Assembly (NCBI GenBank): GCA_002345845.1
Contig: DDWF01000247.1
Coordinates: forward strand, 1 to 20,896
Direction of reading: 5' to 3'
Origin: Betaproteobacteria bacterium UBA2293
GTDB taxonomy: Bacteria > Pseudomonadota > Gammaproteobacteria > Burkholderiales > Rhodocyclaceae
Length of the DNA stretch: 20,896 nucleotides
Below the pieces are notes generated by a model that saw only the letters and a program-made list of their open reading frames with translations, made no database searches and was not told the DNA's origin. Shown here piece after piece: positions 8,122-14,886 of the stretch (position 1 is its first letter; each line of letters opens with the position of its first letter). The position numbers and the translations under genes are program-made.

Positions 8122-8140
8122 GCCCTTCCGGGCTTTCATT
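8122..8140 (+). terminator. Short hairpin with T-rich tail after marR
   Basis: GCCC (8122-8125), a TTCC loop and GGGC (8130-8133) are followed by TTTCATT. The 4-bp stem is short, so it may be a weak terminator or attenuator between marR and the downstream membrane-protein operon. Confidence 0.35.
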
Positions 8141-8169
8141 GAAGCGTATCAATAAGAGGAGCAATCTAC

Positions 8170-8919
8170 ATGGACGAAAAAACCAGTCTGAAATTTCAAC
8201 TGATCAGCGCTTGGTGCGGCCCTGCCTTCCTGATTACCTTCGTCGTGTTCTGGGGCGTGATCGGACAGAACCTGCCGAATCCATCACCCGACCTCAGCGC
8301 TACCGACCTGGCCGCACGCTACATCGCCAACTTGAACGACATTCGGCTCGGCTTCATCATGTCGCTGATCATCATCGTCTTCTATATGCCCTGGTCGGCC
8401 CTACTCGCTGCCCAGATGGCTCGCATCGAAGGAAAGTTCCCGGTGATGGCCTATTTGCAGTTGCTGGGTGGCGGACTGACGGTGATGGTGGTTTCCTTCA
8501 GCGCATTTTTCTGGGTCACTGCCGCGTTCCGGCCGGAACGCGATCCGGTATTGATCCAGTTGCTAACCGACCTGGGGTGGCTTTGTATCGATCTGCAATA
8601 CGCCTGCACCACGCTGCAGATGGTTGCTGCAGCGATGGTGGGCCTCGCCGAGCGGAGCAAAACCCCACTGTTTCCGCGCTGGGCTTGTTTCCTGACAATC
8701 TGGTGCGGTTTGAGCTTCCTGCCGGCAAGCCTGACCGGCGTGCTCAAGACTGGCCCGTTTGCTTGGGATGGCATGCTCAGTTACTACATCCCCTATTTCT
8801 GCTGGCTGTGCTGGTTCACCGTGGCCAGCCTATACATGATCAAGGATGTCCGCCGCCGCATGCGCGAGAGCGATGCACAGGGCGACACGATGGCAGTGAC
8901 ACACGGAGCAACCGCCTAA
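8170..8919 (+). CDS. Multipass inner-membrane protein of unknown function
   Basis: This 249-aa protein has about six hydrophobic spans, near residues 11-31, 59-80, 92-117, 135-158, 170-190 and 202-224, and a short charged C-terminal tail. I do not recognise the family and see no catalytic signature. Aromatic and cysteine residues are frequent in the last spans (YYIPYFCWLCWF). The start is fixed by AGAGGAG about 7 nt upstream. It heads a plus-strand run with oxidase-subunit-III- and IV-like proteins and may be part of the same membrane assembly. An intercistronic hairpin (8949-8962) separates it from the next gene. Confidence 0.85.
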   Translation: MDEKTSLKFQLISAWCGPAFLITFVVFWGVIGQNLPNPSPDLSATDLAARYIANLNDIRLGFIMSLIIIVFYMPWSALLAAQMARIEGKFPVMAYLQLLGGGLTVMVVSFSAFFWVTAAFRPERDPVLIQLLTDLGWLCIDLQYACTTLQMVAAAMVGLAERSKTPLFPRWACFLTIWCGLSFLPASLTGVLKTGPFAWDGMLSYYIPYFCWLCWFTVASLYMIKDVRRRMRESDAQGDTMAVTHGATA

Positions 8920-8948
8920 AGACGTGTCAAAGGCATATCGAGGAGCAG

Positions 8949-8962
8949 CCCGCCCCGGCGGG
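8949..8962 (+). promoter_or_regulatory. Intercistronic GC-rich hairpin
   Basis: CCCGCC-CC-GGCGGG is a perfect inverted repeat just after the membrane-protein gene and 26 bp before the next start codon. It is followed by ATTTCT, not a T-run. It could protect the upstream message from 3' degradation or reduce read-through. Confidence 0.35.
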
Positions 8963-8988
8963 ATTTCTGCGAGCACCGAGGAAACCCC

Positions 8989-9576
8989 ATGAGCACCACG
9001 CAGGTCATTCCACCCCCCCTTGCTAGGCACCTTCCCGGCGACCGGGATGTCTGGATATTCATCTTTGCTGAACTTCTCATGTTCGGTGCCTTCTTCGTTG
9101 CCTATCTCGTTCACCGGCAGACATCGGTGGACTTGTACAACGCCTCGCAACAGACACTAGACCGCGACCTGGGAGTGATAAATACGATCTTCCTGATCAC
9201 GAGTTCATGGCTGGCAGTATCTGCGGTCGCATCGGCACGCGCCAACCGAAGTCGGGAAATTGTCAGCCGTCTGGCGGGTGCCATCACCTTGGCTCTGGCC
9301 TTCATCGTGGTCAAGTACTTTGAGTACACGACCAAGTTTGCGGAAGGCATCAACCTGACAACCAATGACTTCTACATGTTCTATTTCGCCTTGACGATGA
9401 TCCATCTGGCTCATGTCATGGCCGGAACGGTAATCCTGAGCGTGCTCTTGCTCAATGCCAAGGAAGAAAAATATCACCGTCAGAATCTGTCGGGCCTTGA
9501 GGCTGGAACCGCCTACTGGCATCTGGTTGATCTCCTGTGGATATTCCTGTTCCCCTTGTTGTATTTACTGAGATAA
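8989..9576 (+). CDS. Cytochrome c oxidase subunit III family protein, NorE-like
   Basis: This 195-aa membrane protein matches the short five-helix subunit III type (NorE/CoxC-like). Its start is HLPGDRDVWIFIFAELLMFGAFFVAYL. It also has the conserved FYMFYFALTMIHLAHVMAG stretch and ends AGTAYWHLVDLLWIFLFPLLYLL. NorE proteins are accessory to cytochrome c-dependent nitric oxide reductase or related haem-copper oxidases and do not carry the catalytic site. GAGGA lies about 6 nt before the ATG. The next gene is a NorF/subunit IV-like protein 3 bp downstream, the usual pairing. No catalytic subunit (NorB or CoxA) is in the window, so the partner enzyme is unknown. Confidence 0.88.
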   Translation: MSTTQVIPPPLARHLPGDRDVWIFIFAELLMFGAFFVAYLVHRQTSVDLYNASQQTLDRDLGVINTIFLITSSWLAVSAVASARANRSREIVSRLAGAITLALAFIVVKYFEYTTKFAEGINLTTNDFYMFYFALTMIHLAHVMAGTVILSVLLLNAKEEKYHRQNLSGLEAGTAYWHLVDLLWIFLFPLLYLLR

Positions 9577-9579
9577 AAC

Positions 9580-9852
9580 ATGTTCGACTTCATCGGAATC
9601 CACGCCAACCGTTCGTGGCTCGTGCTACTTGCCGCCACGCTTGTCACCTTCAGCATTAGCGACAACCACGCCATCGGCACCTATGCCGGTATCGCCACCC
9701 TGCTCATTTCCTACCTGAAGGGCCGTCTGGTCGTCCTCGACTTCATGGAGTTGCGCCACGCTCCAGCGCTTTGGCGCGGACTGTTCGAGGCTTGGGTACT
9801 GATTATCTCTGCAGTTCTGCTCGTCGCTTATCTGGCGAGCACACACACGTAA
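9580..9852 (+). CDS. Cytochrome c oxidase subunit IV family protein, NorF-like
   Basis: This 90-aa protein has three predicted membrane helices, near residues 12-30, 33-50 and 66-86. The middle loop carries KGRLVVLDFMELRHAP, typical of prokaryotic subunit IV (COX4_pro/NorF) proteins. It starts 3 bp after the NorE-like stop and is presumably translationally coupled, since its own ribosome binding site is poor. Such proteins assist assembly or activity of a haem-copper oxidase or nitric oxide reductase. Confidence 0.85.
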   Translation: MFDFIGIHANRSWLVLLAATLVTFSISDNHAIGTYAGIATLLISYLKGRLVVLDFMELRHAPALWRGLFEAWVLIISAVLLVAYLASTHT

Positions 9853-9868
9853 CCGGAACTGATATCCG

Positions 9869-10333
9869 ATGTCCCTCCTCCCCCCCTTGCCCCGCGATTC
9901 CCGCCTGCTCAAGCGCGAATTCTTCAGACACTGGCTGACCGAGCGGGTCCGCTGGTCAGACACCGACCTCGTCGGCCATGTCAACAACCTGTCGTTCTCT
10001 ACCTATTTTGAAACCGGGCGTACAGAATTCCTGCGCAAGCTGATCTCCCATGACGCCCAATCACGTGTCCTTCTGCTGATGGCACAAATGAATGTCAGTT
10101 TTTTCGGCGAGGTGCATTGGCCGGCGCACGTCGACGTCGGAACATGCGTACTTGACCTCGGCAACAGTTCCTGCCGACTCGGACATGGACTCTTCCATGG
10201 TGAGCACTGTGTCGCCAGTTGTGACGAATTGCTGGTACTCATCGATGAAAATAGCCGCAAGCCGGGAACGTTACCCGCTCACGTCCGGAATTACCTTGCT
10301 GCCCACATGCCGGCAACCAGCAGCCCACCATGA
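9869..10333 (+). CDS. Acyl-CoA thioesterase, 4HBT/hot-dog family
   Basis: This 154-aa hot-dog-fold thioesterase hydrolyses acyl-CoA to the free acid and CoA. The family motif is RWSDTDLVGHVNN (residues 28-40), with D33 the likely catalytic acid, followed by the YFETGRTEFLRKL helix and the QMNVSFFGEVHWPAHVDVGT strands. It resembles YbgC/FadM-type enzymes. It lies 16 bp after the NorF-like gene, and its stop overlaps the Nudix start by 4 nt (ATGA), so the two are co-translated. A plausible job is release of dead-end CoA esters during catabolism. Confidence 0.88.
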   Translation: MSLLPPLPRDSRLLKREFFRHWLTERVRWSDTDLVGHVNNLSFSTYFETGRTEFLRKLISHDAQSRVLLLMAQMNVSFFGEVHWPAHVDVGTCVLDLGNSSCRLGHGLFHGEHCVASCDELLVLIDENSRKPGTLPAHVRNYLAAHMPATSSPP

Positions 10334-10863
10334 AAAATTTCACGGAAACACTACTGGCTAGCGAAGAGCTTTTCCAAGGCCGGCTACTTGCGCTCCACCG
10401 TGATCGGGTGCGCCTGCCCGACGGCCAGGAGTCCGTACGCGAATACGTGGTCCATCGCGATGCAGCAGTGGTCATCCCACTGCTGGACGAGCGGACGGTG
10501 CTGATGGTGCGCCAGTACCGCTACGCTGCCGGCAAACACACTCTGGAGTTTCCTGCGGGCAAGATTGACGAAGGCGAAACGCCTGAGCAGGCGGCTCGTC
10601 GCGAACTGCTCGAGGAAACCGGCTACCAGTGCGACGTACTCAAGCAACAATTCGCGTTGCGCTTGCCCGTCGCCTACACCTCTGCCAGCGCCACGATCTT
10701 CCTGGCTACCGGTCTGCATTTCACCGGCCACCCTGGCGAACCAGGGGAGTTCATTGAACCAATCCCACTGCCCATATCCGACGCCGTGGAGAAGATTGCC
10801 ACCGGCGAGATCTGCGACATGAAGGACGTCGTCGCTCTCTACGCCCTGACCTTCCGGCGCTAG
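10330..10863 (+). CDS. Nudix hydrolase, ADP-ribose pyrophosphatase type
   Basis: This 177-aa protein contains a perfect Nudix box, G77-x5-E83-x7-R91-E-L-L-E-E-T-G-Y99, which binds the metal ions that cleave nucleoside diphosphates linked to another group. Its overall layout (REYVVHRDAAVVIP, RQYRYAAGKHTLEFPAGKIDEG) is that of NudF-like ADP-sugar pyrophosphatases. CoA or NADH diphosphatase activity cannot be excluded given the acyl-CoA setting. Its ATG overlaps the thioesterase stop by 4 nt. It ends the plus-strand run. Confidence 0.9.
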   Translation: MKNFTETLLASEELFQGRLLALHRDRVRLPDGQESVREYVVHRDAAVVIPLLDERTVLMVRQYRYAAGKHTLEFPAGKIDEGETPEQAARRELLEETGYQCDVLKQQFALRLPVAYTSASATIFLATGLHFTGHPGEPGEFIEPIPLPISDAVEKIATGEICDMKDVVALYALTFRR

Positions 10864-10906
10864 GGCCAGTCGCCATGCCGGCGACAAGGCCAGGCAAACA
10901 CGGGTA

Positions 10907-11077
10907 TCACCAACGCCAGAAGTTTCCGTCGCTCTGATTGACGACAAATAACCGGGCTGCCTCGTTGTGCGGAACGACTGACTGGCGGTTGTGGTCGCCA
11001 CCGCCAGCAGTCAAGGAAATCATCTCGGGTAGCAAGATCAACGTACCCAACAGCACCAGACAGGTTTTGATCATCAT
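10907..11077 (-). CDS. Small predicted exported protein, 56 aa
   Basis: A 57-codon reading frame starts at an ATG (11077) preceded by AAAGGAG with 6 nt spacing, one of the best ribosome binding sites in the window. The product starts MMIKTCLVLLGTLILLP, a short signal-peptide- or anchor-like hydrophobic stretch. A polar tail rich in N, Q and H follows and ends FWRW. I do not recognise a family. It lies downstream of the SDR gene on the same strand, separated by about 100 bp. The strong ribosome binding site and leader support a real gene; the short length keeps confidence moderate. The rest of the 10864-11180 interval holds no other gene I can support. Confidence 0.5.
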   Translation of the reverse strand: MMIKTCLVLLGTLILLPEMISLTAGGGDHNRQSVVPHNEAARLFVVNQSDGNFWRW

Positions 11078-11125
11078 CGCAATCTCCTTTGGCGGATGTG
11101 ATGCCTCGGTTGTCTCTGAACTACG

Positions 11126-11156
11126 AACGGCATTCTTGAGTGCCGTTATTGTTTTA
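11126..11156 (+). terminator. Intrinsic terminator-like hairpin
   Basis: AACGGCA (11126-11132) pairs perfectly with TGCCGTT (11141-11147) around an 8-nt loop, and ATTGTTTTA follows on the plus strand. It could end transcripts from the thioesterase-Nudix operon, although it lies about 260 bp beyond that stop. It could also insulate the small minus-strand gene from the SDR gene. Confidence 0.5.
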
Positions 11157-11180
11157 CCTTCGTTGCCGTGCCCTATTCGT

Positions 11181-12062
11181 TCAGGCTTGCTTCGGACCTT
11201 CGGTCAGCAGTTTCGGCGGGCTATCCAGGTGGAAGCCGTTGAACGCCCGGGCTTTCTGGTGCGGCTTCAGCTCGATCCAGCAACTGCGGGCATTCGGCGC
11301 CCCGCCATCGACCCGGATGCAGGAACCGGTGATGAAGGACGCTCCCGGCGACAGCAGAAAGACAATCGCCGCCGAGACTTCGGAGACGGTGCCGTAGCGC
11401 TGCATCGGGATGGTCGGCGGAAACTTCAGGATCTCGCGCTGAGCTTCCGGTGTGTAGGTGTCGAAACCGCTGCTGGCCACGCCGCCGACAGCGACGGCAT
11501 TGATCCGGACGCCGGCCGGGGCCCATTCCGATGCGGCGCTTTCGGTCAGATTCAGCATGCCGCCGCGCGAGGCGCCGGAATGCGCATAGTTGGGCCAACC
11601 GTTCCAGATGTCGGCGGTGATGTTGACGATGTTGCCGCCATGCGCCTCCATCCAGCGGTTGTAGGTTTCGCGCATGAAGATGAAGCCGCCGGTCAGGTTG
11701 TTGCGGACCACCGCTTCGAATCCCTTGGTACTGATGTCCTTCAGGGCCTTGCGGTACTGCCCGCCGGCGTTGTTGACCAGCCCGTCGATCCGGCCATGGA
11801 CGGCAAGGACCGCATCGATGGTTGCGCAGACCTGCTCCTCCTCGCGGATGTCGCAGACATGGGTGCTGACCTTGCCGCCTTCGGCCTCGATCTCGCTCTT
11901 GACGCTAGCCAGCTTGTCCGGATCACGCCCGACGATGGCGACGGTGGCGCCGAGCGCAGACAGTTCGTGGGCAGTACAGCGGCCGATACCGCTGCCACCG
12001 CCAGTGATAATGATGACCTGGCCCGCAAACAGGCCGGGTTTGAAAACCGAATTGTAAGGCAC
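11181..12062 (-). CDS. Short-chain dehydrogenase/reductase, PECR/2,4-dienoyl-CoA-reductase-like
   Basis: This 293-aa SDR (from the GTG start) uses NAD(P)H with acyl-CoA-type or alcohol/ketone substrates. The cofactor motif TGGGSGIG is at residues 20-27 and NNAG at 97-100. The region that normally holds Tyr-xxx-Lys reads HSGASRGGMLNLT, with Ser162 and Arg166 where Tyr and Lys would be. HSGAxRxG is shared with PECR-type enoyl-CoA reductases, but the PECR tyrosine is also absent. I prefer the GTG at 12062 because GGAG lies 6 nt upstream and the product then starts PYNSVFKPGLFAGQ. The ATG at 12074 has no ribosome binding site. A role in beta-oxidation of a branched or cyclic intermediate is likely. 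Confidence 0.85.
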   Translation of the reverse strand: MPYNSVFKPGLFAGQVIIITGGGSGIGRCTAHELSALGATVAIVGRDPDKLASVKSEIEAEGGKVSTHVCDIREEEQVCATIDAVLAVHGRIDGLVNNAGGQYRKALKDISTKGFEAVVRNNLTGGFIFMRETYNRWMEAHGGNIVNITADIWNGWPNYAHSGASRGGMLNLTESAASEWAPAGVRINAVAVGGVASSGFDTYTPEAQREILKFPPTIPMQRYGTVSEVSAAIVFLLSPGASFITGSCIRVDGGAPNARSCWIELKPHQKARAFNGFHLDSPPKLLTEGPKQA

Positions 12063-12140
12063 TGCCTTCTCCATTGATCTTGGTGGCGCGGCATGAGGCG
12101 ATCCCGGTCAAGTACCAGCGCCTCAATCACAGACACACAA

Positions 12141-12155
12141 AACATATCATATGTT
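12141..12155. promoter_or_regulatory. Perfect palindrome upstream of the SDR gene, candidate operator
   Basis: AACATATCATATGTT is a perfect 7-1-7 palindrome about 80 bp upstream of the SDR start, between SDR and the NnrU-like gene. AT-rich palindromes of this form are typical TetR or MarR operators. It suggests that the SDR has its own regulated promoter rather than depending on the gene upstream. Confidence 0.4.
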
Positions 12156-12185
12156 GGCGTAAGGTCAATAGAAAAACATAAAGCC

Positions 12186-12767
12186 TCAGCCGAAGGGACG
12201 GACTCCGATCAGGATTTCATGCAGGCTGACGGCAAATATGATCCAAGCCAGGCCACCGATGAATATTGTGAGCAGCGTCTGCAGCAACGTTCCGACCGGG
12301 TAGCACGTACCTGCCCTCCTGTCGCGGCGACGAGCAGCACTGAACGATAGGCCAGCCCAGACCAGGAAACTGCCGAAGAGCAGCACATCGGCCAGATTGC
12401 CGTTAGCCAGCAGGTGCGACAGCGCCCAGAGCTTGACACCTGCGACCATCGGATGCCCAACGGCCGCTTTCAGACGGTTGCCCGGCACATACGCCGCAAC
12501 GAGCAGAATGAAGGCTGGAAGGGTCAGCAAGGCAGCCAGATACCCGGCCAACCTGGGAGGCGACCAGAGTTCGACCGGCGCACTGCGGGCCGTGCCATAG
12601 CCCCAGACCATCAGCCCGAAGCTGATCAGGGAGAGGATGACGATCAGGCTCTTCCAGGGTAGCGGCCCGAGGCGAACAATCGCAGCCGAGCGCCAGTCAT
12701 CGGCAATGATGCGGACGGAGTGGGTCGCGAAAAAGATGAAAAGCCCGAGAAGAAGGGTGGTGTTCAT
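12186..12767 (-). CDS. NnrU family membrane protein
   Basis: This 193-aa protein matches NnrU. It begins with FIFFATHSVRIIADDWR, has PLPWKSLIVILSLISFGLMVWGY, and carries the conserved GHPMVAGVKLWALSHLLANGNLADVLLFGSFLVWA, with five or six membrane helices overall. NnrU was named from nitrite/nitric oxide reductase gene clusters, and related proteins include membrane S-methyltransferases and isoprenylcysteine-methyltransferase-like enzymes, so the molecular role is open. It lies upstream of the SDR on the same strand, 123 bp before its start. Its presence echoes the NorE/NorF-like pair nearby. Confidence 0.85.
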   Translation of the reverse strand: MNTTLLLGLFIFFATHSVRIIADDWRSAAIVRLGPLPWKSLIVILSLISFGLMVWGYGTARSAPVELWSPPRLAGYLAALLTLPAFILLVAAYVPGNRLKAAVGHPMVAGVKLWALSHLLANGNLADVLLFGSFLVWAGLSFSAARRRDRRAGTCYPVGTLLQTLLTIFIGGLAWIIFAVSLHEILIGVRPFG

Positions 12768-12937
12768 GCAGAGAAGACTTCTGAAGGTGACAGTGAAGGA
12801 CGTCAGAGAACCTAGAAATCAGGGTAGACACAACCTGTCTGCTAGCGTATTAATAAGCATCGCATCATACCGACTTTTCCGGCACGCCAAACCTCCCCGC
12901 TCCGGACATATCGCCAACTGACCTGCAAGACAAAACC

Positions 12938-12954
12938 AGGAGGCCGCGCCTCCT
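12938..12954 (+). promoter_or_regulatory. 5' leader hairpin carrying an AGGAGG sequence before the acyl-CoA dehydrogenase
   Basis: AGGAGGC-CGC-GCCTCCT is a perfect 7-bp inverted repeat ending 19 bp before the ATG. One arm contains AGGAGG, an ideal Shine-Dalgarno sequence, but it is paired and too far upstream. The working site is GGAG at 12965-12968. The hairpin may tune translation or be fortuitous. Confidence 0.35.
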
Positions 12955-12973
12955 GCCCATTAACGGAGACCCC

Positions 12974-14119
12974 ATGCTGCCGCACCGCCCGATCTACGAA
13001 CACGAACACAATCTTTTCCGCGATACCGTGCGGCGCTTCGCCGCCGAGGAAATCACCCCTCATTTCGCCTCATGGGAACAGGCCGGCGTCGTCAATCGGG
13101 ACTATTGGGCCAAGGGTGGCGCCACCGGCCTCCTCTGCCCGCTCGTACCCGAAACCTACGGTGGTATCGGCGCCGACTTTCGCTTCAACGCGGTCGTACT
13201 GGAAGAACTCTGGTACGCCGGCTTTGCCGGCCCGGCCGCCGATTTTTCCGTGCATAGCGACGTCTGCTGCGGTTATATGCTGTCCTACGGCAGCGAGGAA
13301 CAGAAGCGGAAATGGTTGCCGCGCATGGTTTCCGGCGAGACCATCTGCGCCATCGCCATGACCGAACCGGGTACTGGCAGCGACCTGCGCGGCATACGTA
13401 CCAAGGCTTTGCGTGATGGCGACGAGTACGTCATCAACGGCCAGAAGACCTTCATCTCCAATGGCCAGATGTGCGACCTTGTCATCGTCGTCACCCGCAC
13501 CGCCCGCGAGGAAGGTTCGCAAAGCTTCAGCCTGATTCTGGTCGAAACCGACCGCCCCGGCTTCCGCCGCGGCCGCAACCTGGACAAGCTCGGCCACCAC
13601 TCGGCCGATACGTCGGAGATGTTTTTCGACGATGTTCGCGTGCCAGTCGGCAATTTACTCGGCACAGAAGGCAGGGCCATGGCCCAACTGATGAGCGAAC
13701 TGCCGCAGGAGCGGCTGACCATCGCCATCCAGTCGCTCGCTTCGGCACAGAAAGCCTTCGACATCACCTGCGATTACGTCAAGGAACGCACGGCCTTCGG
13801 CAAACCGATCGGCGACATGCAGAACACCCGTTTCAAGCTGGCCGATCTCAAGGCCGACCTGGCCGTCGGCTGGTCCTTCATCGACCAGTGCCTAGCCAAA
13901 CACGTAGAAGGCAAGCTGGACAGCACTGATGCCTCGATCGCCAAACTGTGGATTACCGAGATGCATGGCCGCCTGGTCGACCAATGCCTGCAGTTCTTCG
14001 GTGGCTACGGTTTTATGCGCGAGTACGAAATCTGTCGCCTCTTTGCCGACGCCCGGGTGCTGCGCATCTACGGCGGCACTTCGGAAATCATGCGCGAACT
14101 CGTCTCGCGCAGCCTCTGA
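12974..14119 (+). CDS. Acyl-CoA dehydrogenase, long-chain (LCAD) type
   Basis: This 381-aa flavoenzyme introduces the alpha,beta double bond into acyl-CoA using FAD. The N-terminal helical domain is followed by AIAMTEPGTGSDLRGIRTKA and the NGQKTFISNG strand (middle domain). The C-terminal domain has RTAFGKPIGDMQNTRFKLAD, FFGGYGFMREYEICRLFADARV and RIYGGTSEIMREL. The catalytic glutamate is not at the usual YEGT position, which here reads YGGT. It is most likely E246 in ELPQER, as in long-chain acyl-CoA dehydrogenase. Length is normal. GGAG lies 5 nt upstream of the ATG. It is convergent with the DUF2889 gene and may act on the CoA ester formed after P450 oxidation. Confidence 0.95.
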   Translation: MLPHRPIYEHEHNLFRDTVRRFAAEEITPHFASWEQAGVVNRDYWAKGGATGLLCPLVPETYGGIGADFRFNAVVLEELWYAGFAGPAADFSVHSDVCCGYMLSYGSEEQKRKWLPRMVSGETICAIAMTEPGTGSDLRGIRTKALRDGDEYVINGQKTFISNGQMCDLVIVVTRTAREEGSQSFSLILVETDRPGFRRGRNLDKLGHHSADTSEMFFDDVRVPVGNLLGTEGRAMAQLMSELPQERLTIAIQSLASAQKAFDITCDYVKERTAFGKPIGDMQNTRFKLADLKADLAVGWSFIDQCLAKHVEGKLDSTDASIAKLWITEMHGRLVDQCLQFFGGYGFMREYEICRLFADARVLRIYGGTSEIMRELVSRSL

Positions 14120-14136
14120 GGCCGGCTTCTACCGGG

Positions 14137-14697
14137 CTAATCCTGCTGCTGGAAACGTTGCGGATTGCTGCGCACGATCTCGCCGTCGCGGCGCAGCGCG
14201 TGGCAACCGTCGACCGGCGACGGGGTTTTCAGGCTGGCGGCAAAGCGGCCGTCCTTGCCCTTGGCCTGGGGATCGCCCCACAGTGCCTGATAAGCCGTGG
14301 TGGCAATCGGCGCCAACAATTCGGTCAGGTGCGAACAACCGGCAACGCCGCGGAACAGCGATTTAACGTGACGCACGAAGCCGCGGCCTATCTGCAGACC
14401 GATCAACTGCCGGTAGCTGTCGCCGATGGCGCCGCAGATGCCGTACGGCGCATGCATCGTCCGGGCGCGCACGTCCCGGATCGTCAGGCCACGATCCACT
14501 GTCAGGCACAGGAGCATTTCATGGATCGCCGCGCCGGGCGCCAGCGCCCCACGCTCCGACAACTCCAGCGGAAACGGCTTGCTGTCGACCAGATGCCCTT
14601 CAATATCGAGCAGGCCGTCCGCACGTTCATAGGCGGTGCAACTGATGTGGCGCGTATGAACCAGGCGCCGGTTGCCAACGGGCAGGCCGGCGTTCAT
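14137..14697 (-). CDS. DUF2889 domain-containing protein
   Basis: This 186-aa soluble protein matches DUF2889, a family of unknown function often seen in steroid and other CoA-dependent catabolic clusters. Typical parts are TRHISCTAYERADGLLDIEGHLVD near the N-terminus, the central GAAIHEMLLCLTVDRGLTIRDV, and the C-terminal CHALRRDGEIVR near residues 164-175. No cofactor motif is evident; the conserved His, Cys and Asp residues could form an enzymatic site. I chose the ATG at 14697 because it overlaps the stop of an upstream reading frame (ATGA) that has a strong ribosome binding site. A TTG at 14742 is an unsupported alternative. It is convergent with the acyl-CoA dehydrogenase and downstream of regulator copy 2. 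Confidence 0.82.
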   Translation of the reverse strand: MNAGLPVGNRRLVHTRHISCTAYERADGLLDIEGHLVDSKPFPLELSERGALAPGAAIHEMLLCLTVDRGLTIRDVRARTMHAPYGICGAIGDSYRQLIGLQIGRGFVRHVKSLFRGVAGCSHLTELLAPIATTAYQALWGDPQAKGKDGRFAASLKTPSPVDGCHALRRDGEIVRSNPQRFQQQD

Positions 14698-14765
14698 GGC
14701 AGAACCGGAAAGCGGCGCCCCGAATCGGCCGAAACACGGCAAGCGAACAGTGCGTTATGGATCAT
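14694..14765 (-). CDS. 23-codon upstream ORF, translationally coupled to the DUF2889 gene
   Basis: An ATG at 14765 preceded by AGGAG (14774-14778) with 8 nt spacing opens a 23-codon frame starting MIHNALFACRV. Its TGA overlaps the DUF2889 ATG in the arrangement ATGA. The DUF2889 start has no ribosome binding site of its own, so ribosomes ending this frame probably re-initiate there. The peptide has no recognisable family and may matter only through the act of translation. If a sequencing error or frameshift were present, the frame could instead be an N-terminal extension of the DUF2889 protein. Confidence 0.45.
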   Translation of the reverse strand: MIHNALFACRVSADSGRRFPVLP

Positions 14766-14886
14766 TACAGGATCTCCTGCCAGATGGGGAGCGGCTTAAC
14801 CGGGCGAGCGCGCCGCGAACACGAGGCGCCGGTACGAAATACACGACATTCAGTATGCTAGCACACCACAAGCAGTCAGTATCCGT

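Noticed and set aside
10938..12077. Plus-strand 379-codon frame
   Set aside because: Antisense to the SDR, which has NAD-binding motifs; it has no domain of its own.
14698..14742. TTG start giving a longer DUF2889 protein
   Set aside because: No ribosome binding site before the TTG; the ATG at 14697 is coupled by ATGA to a frame with a strong site.
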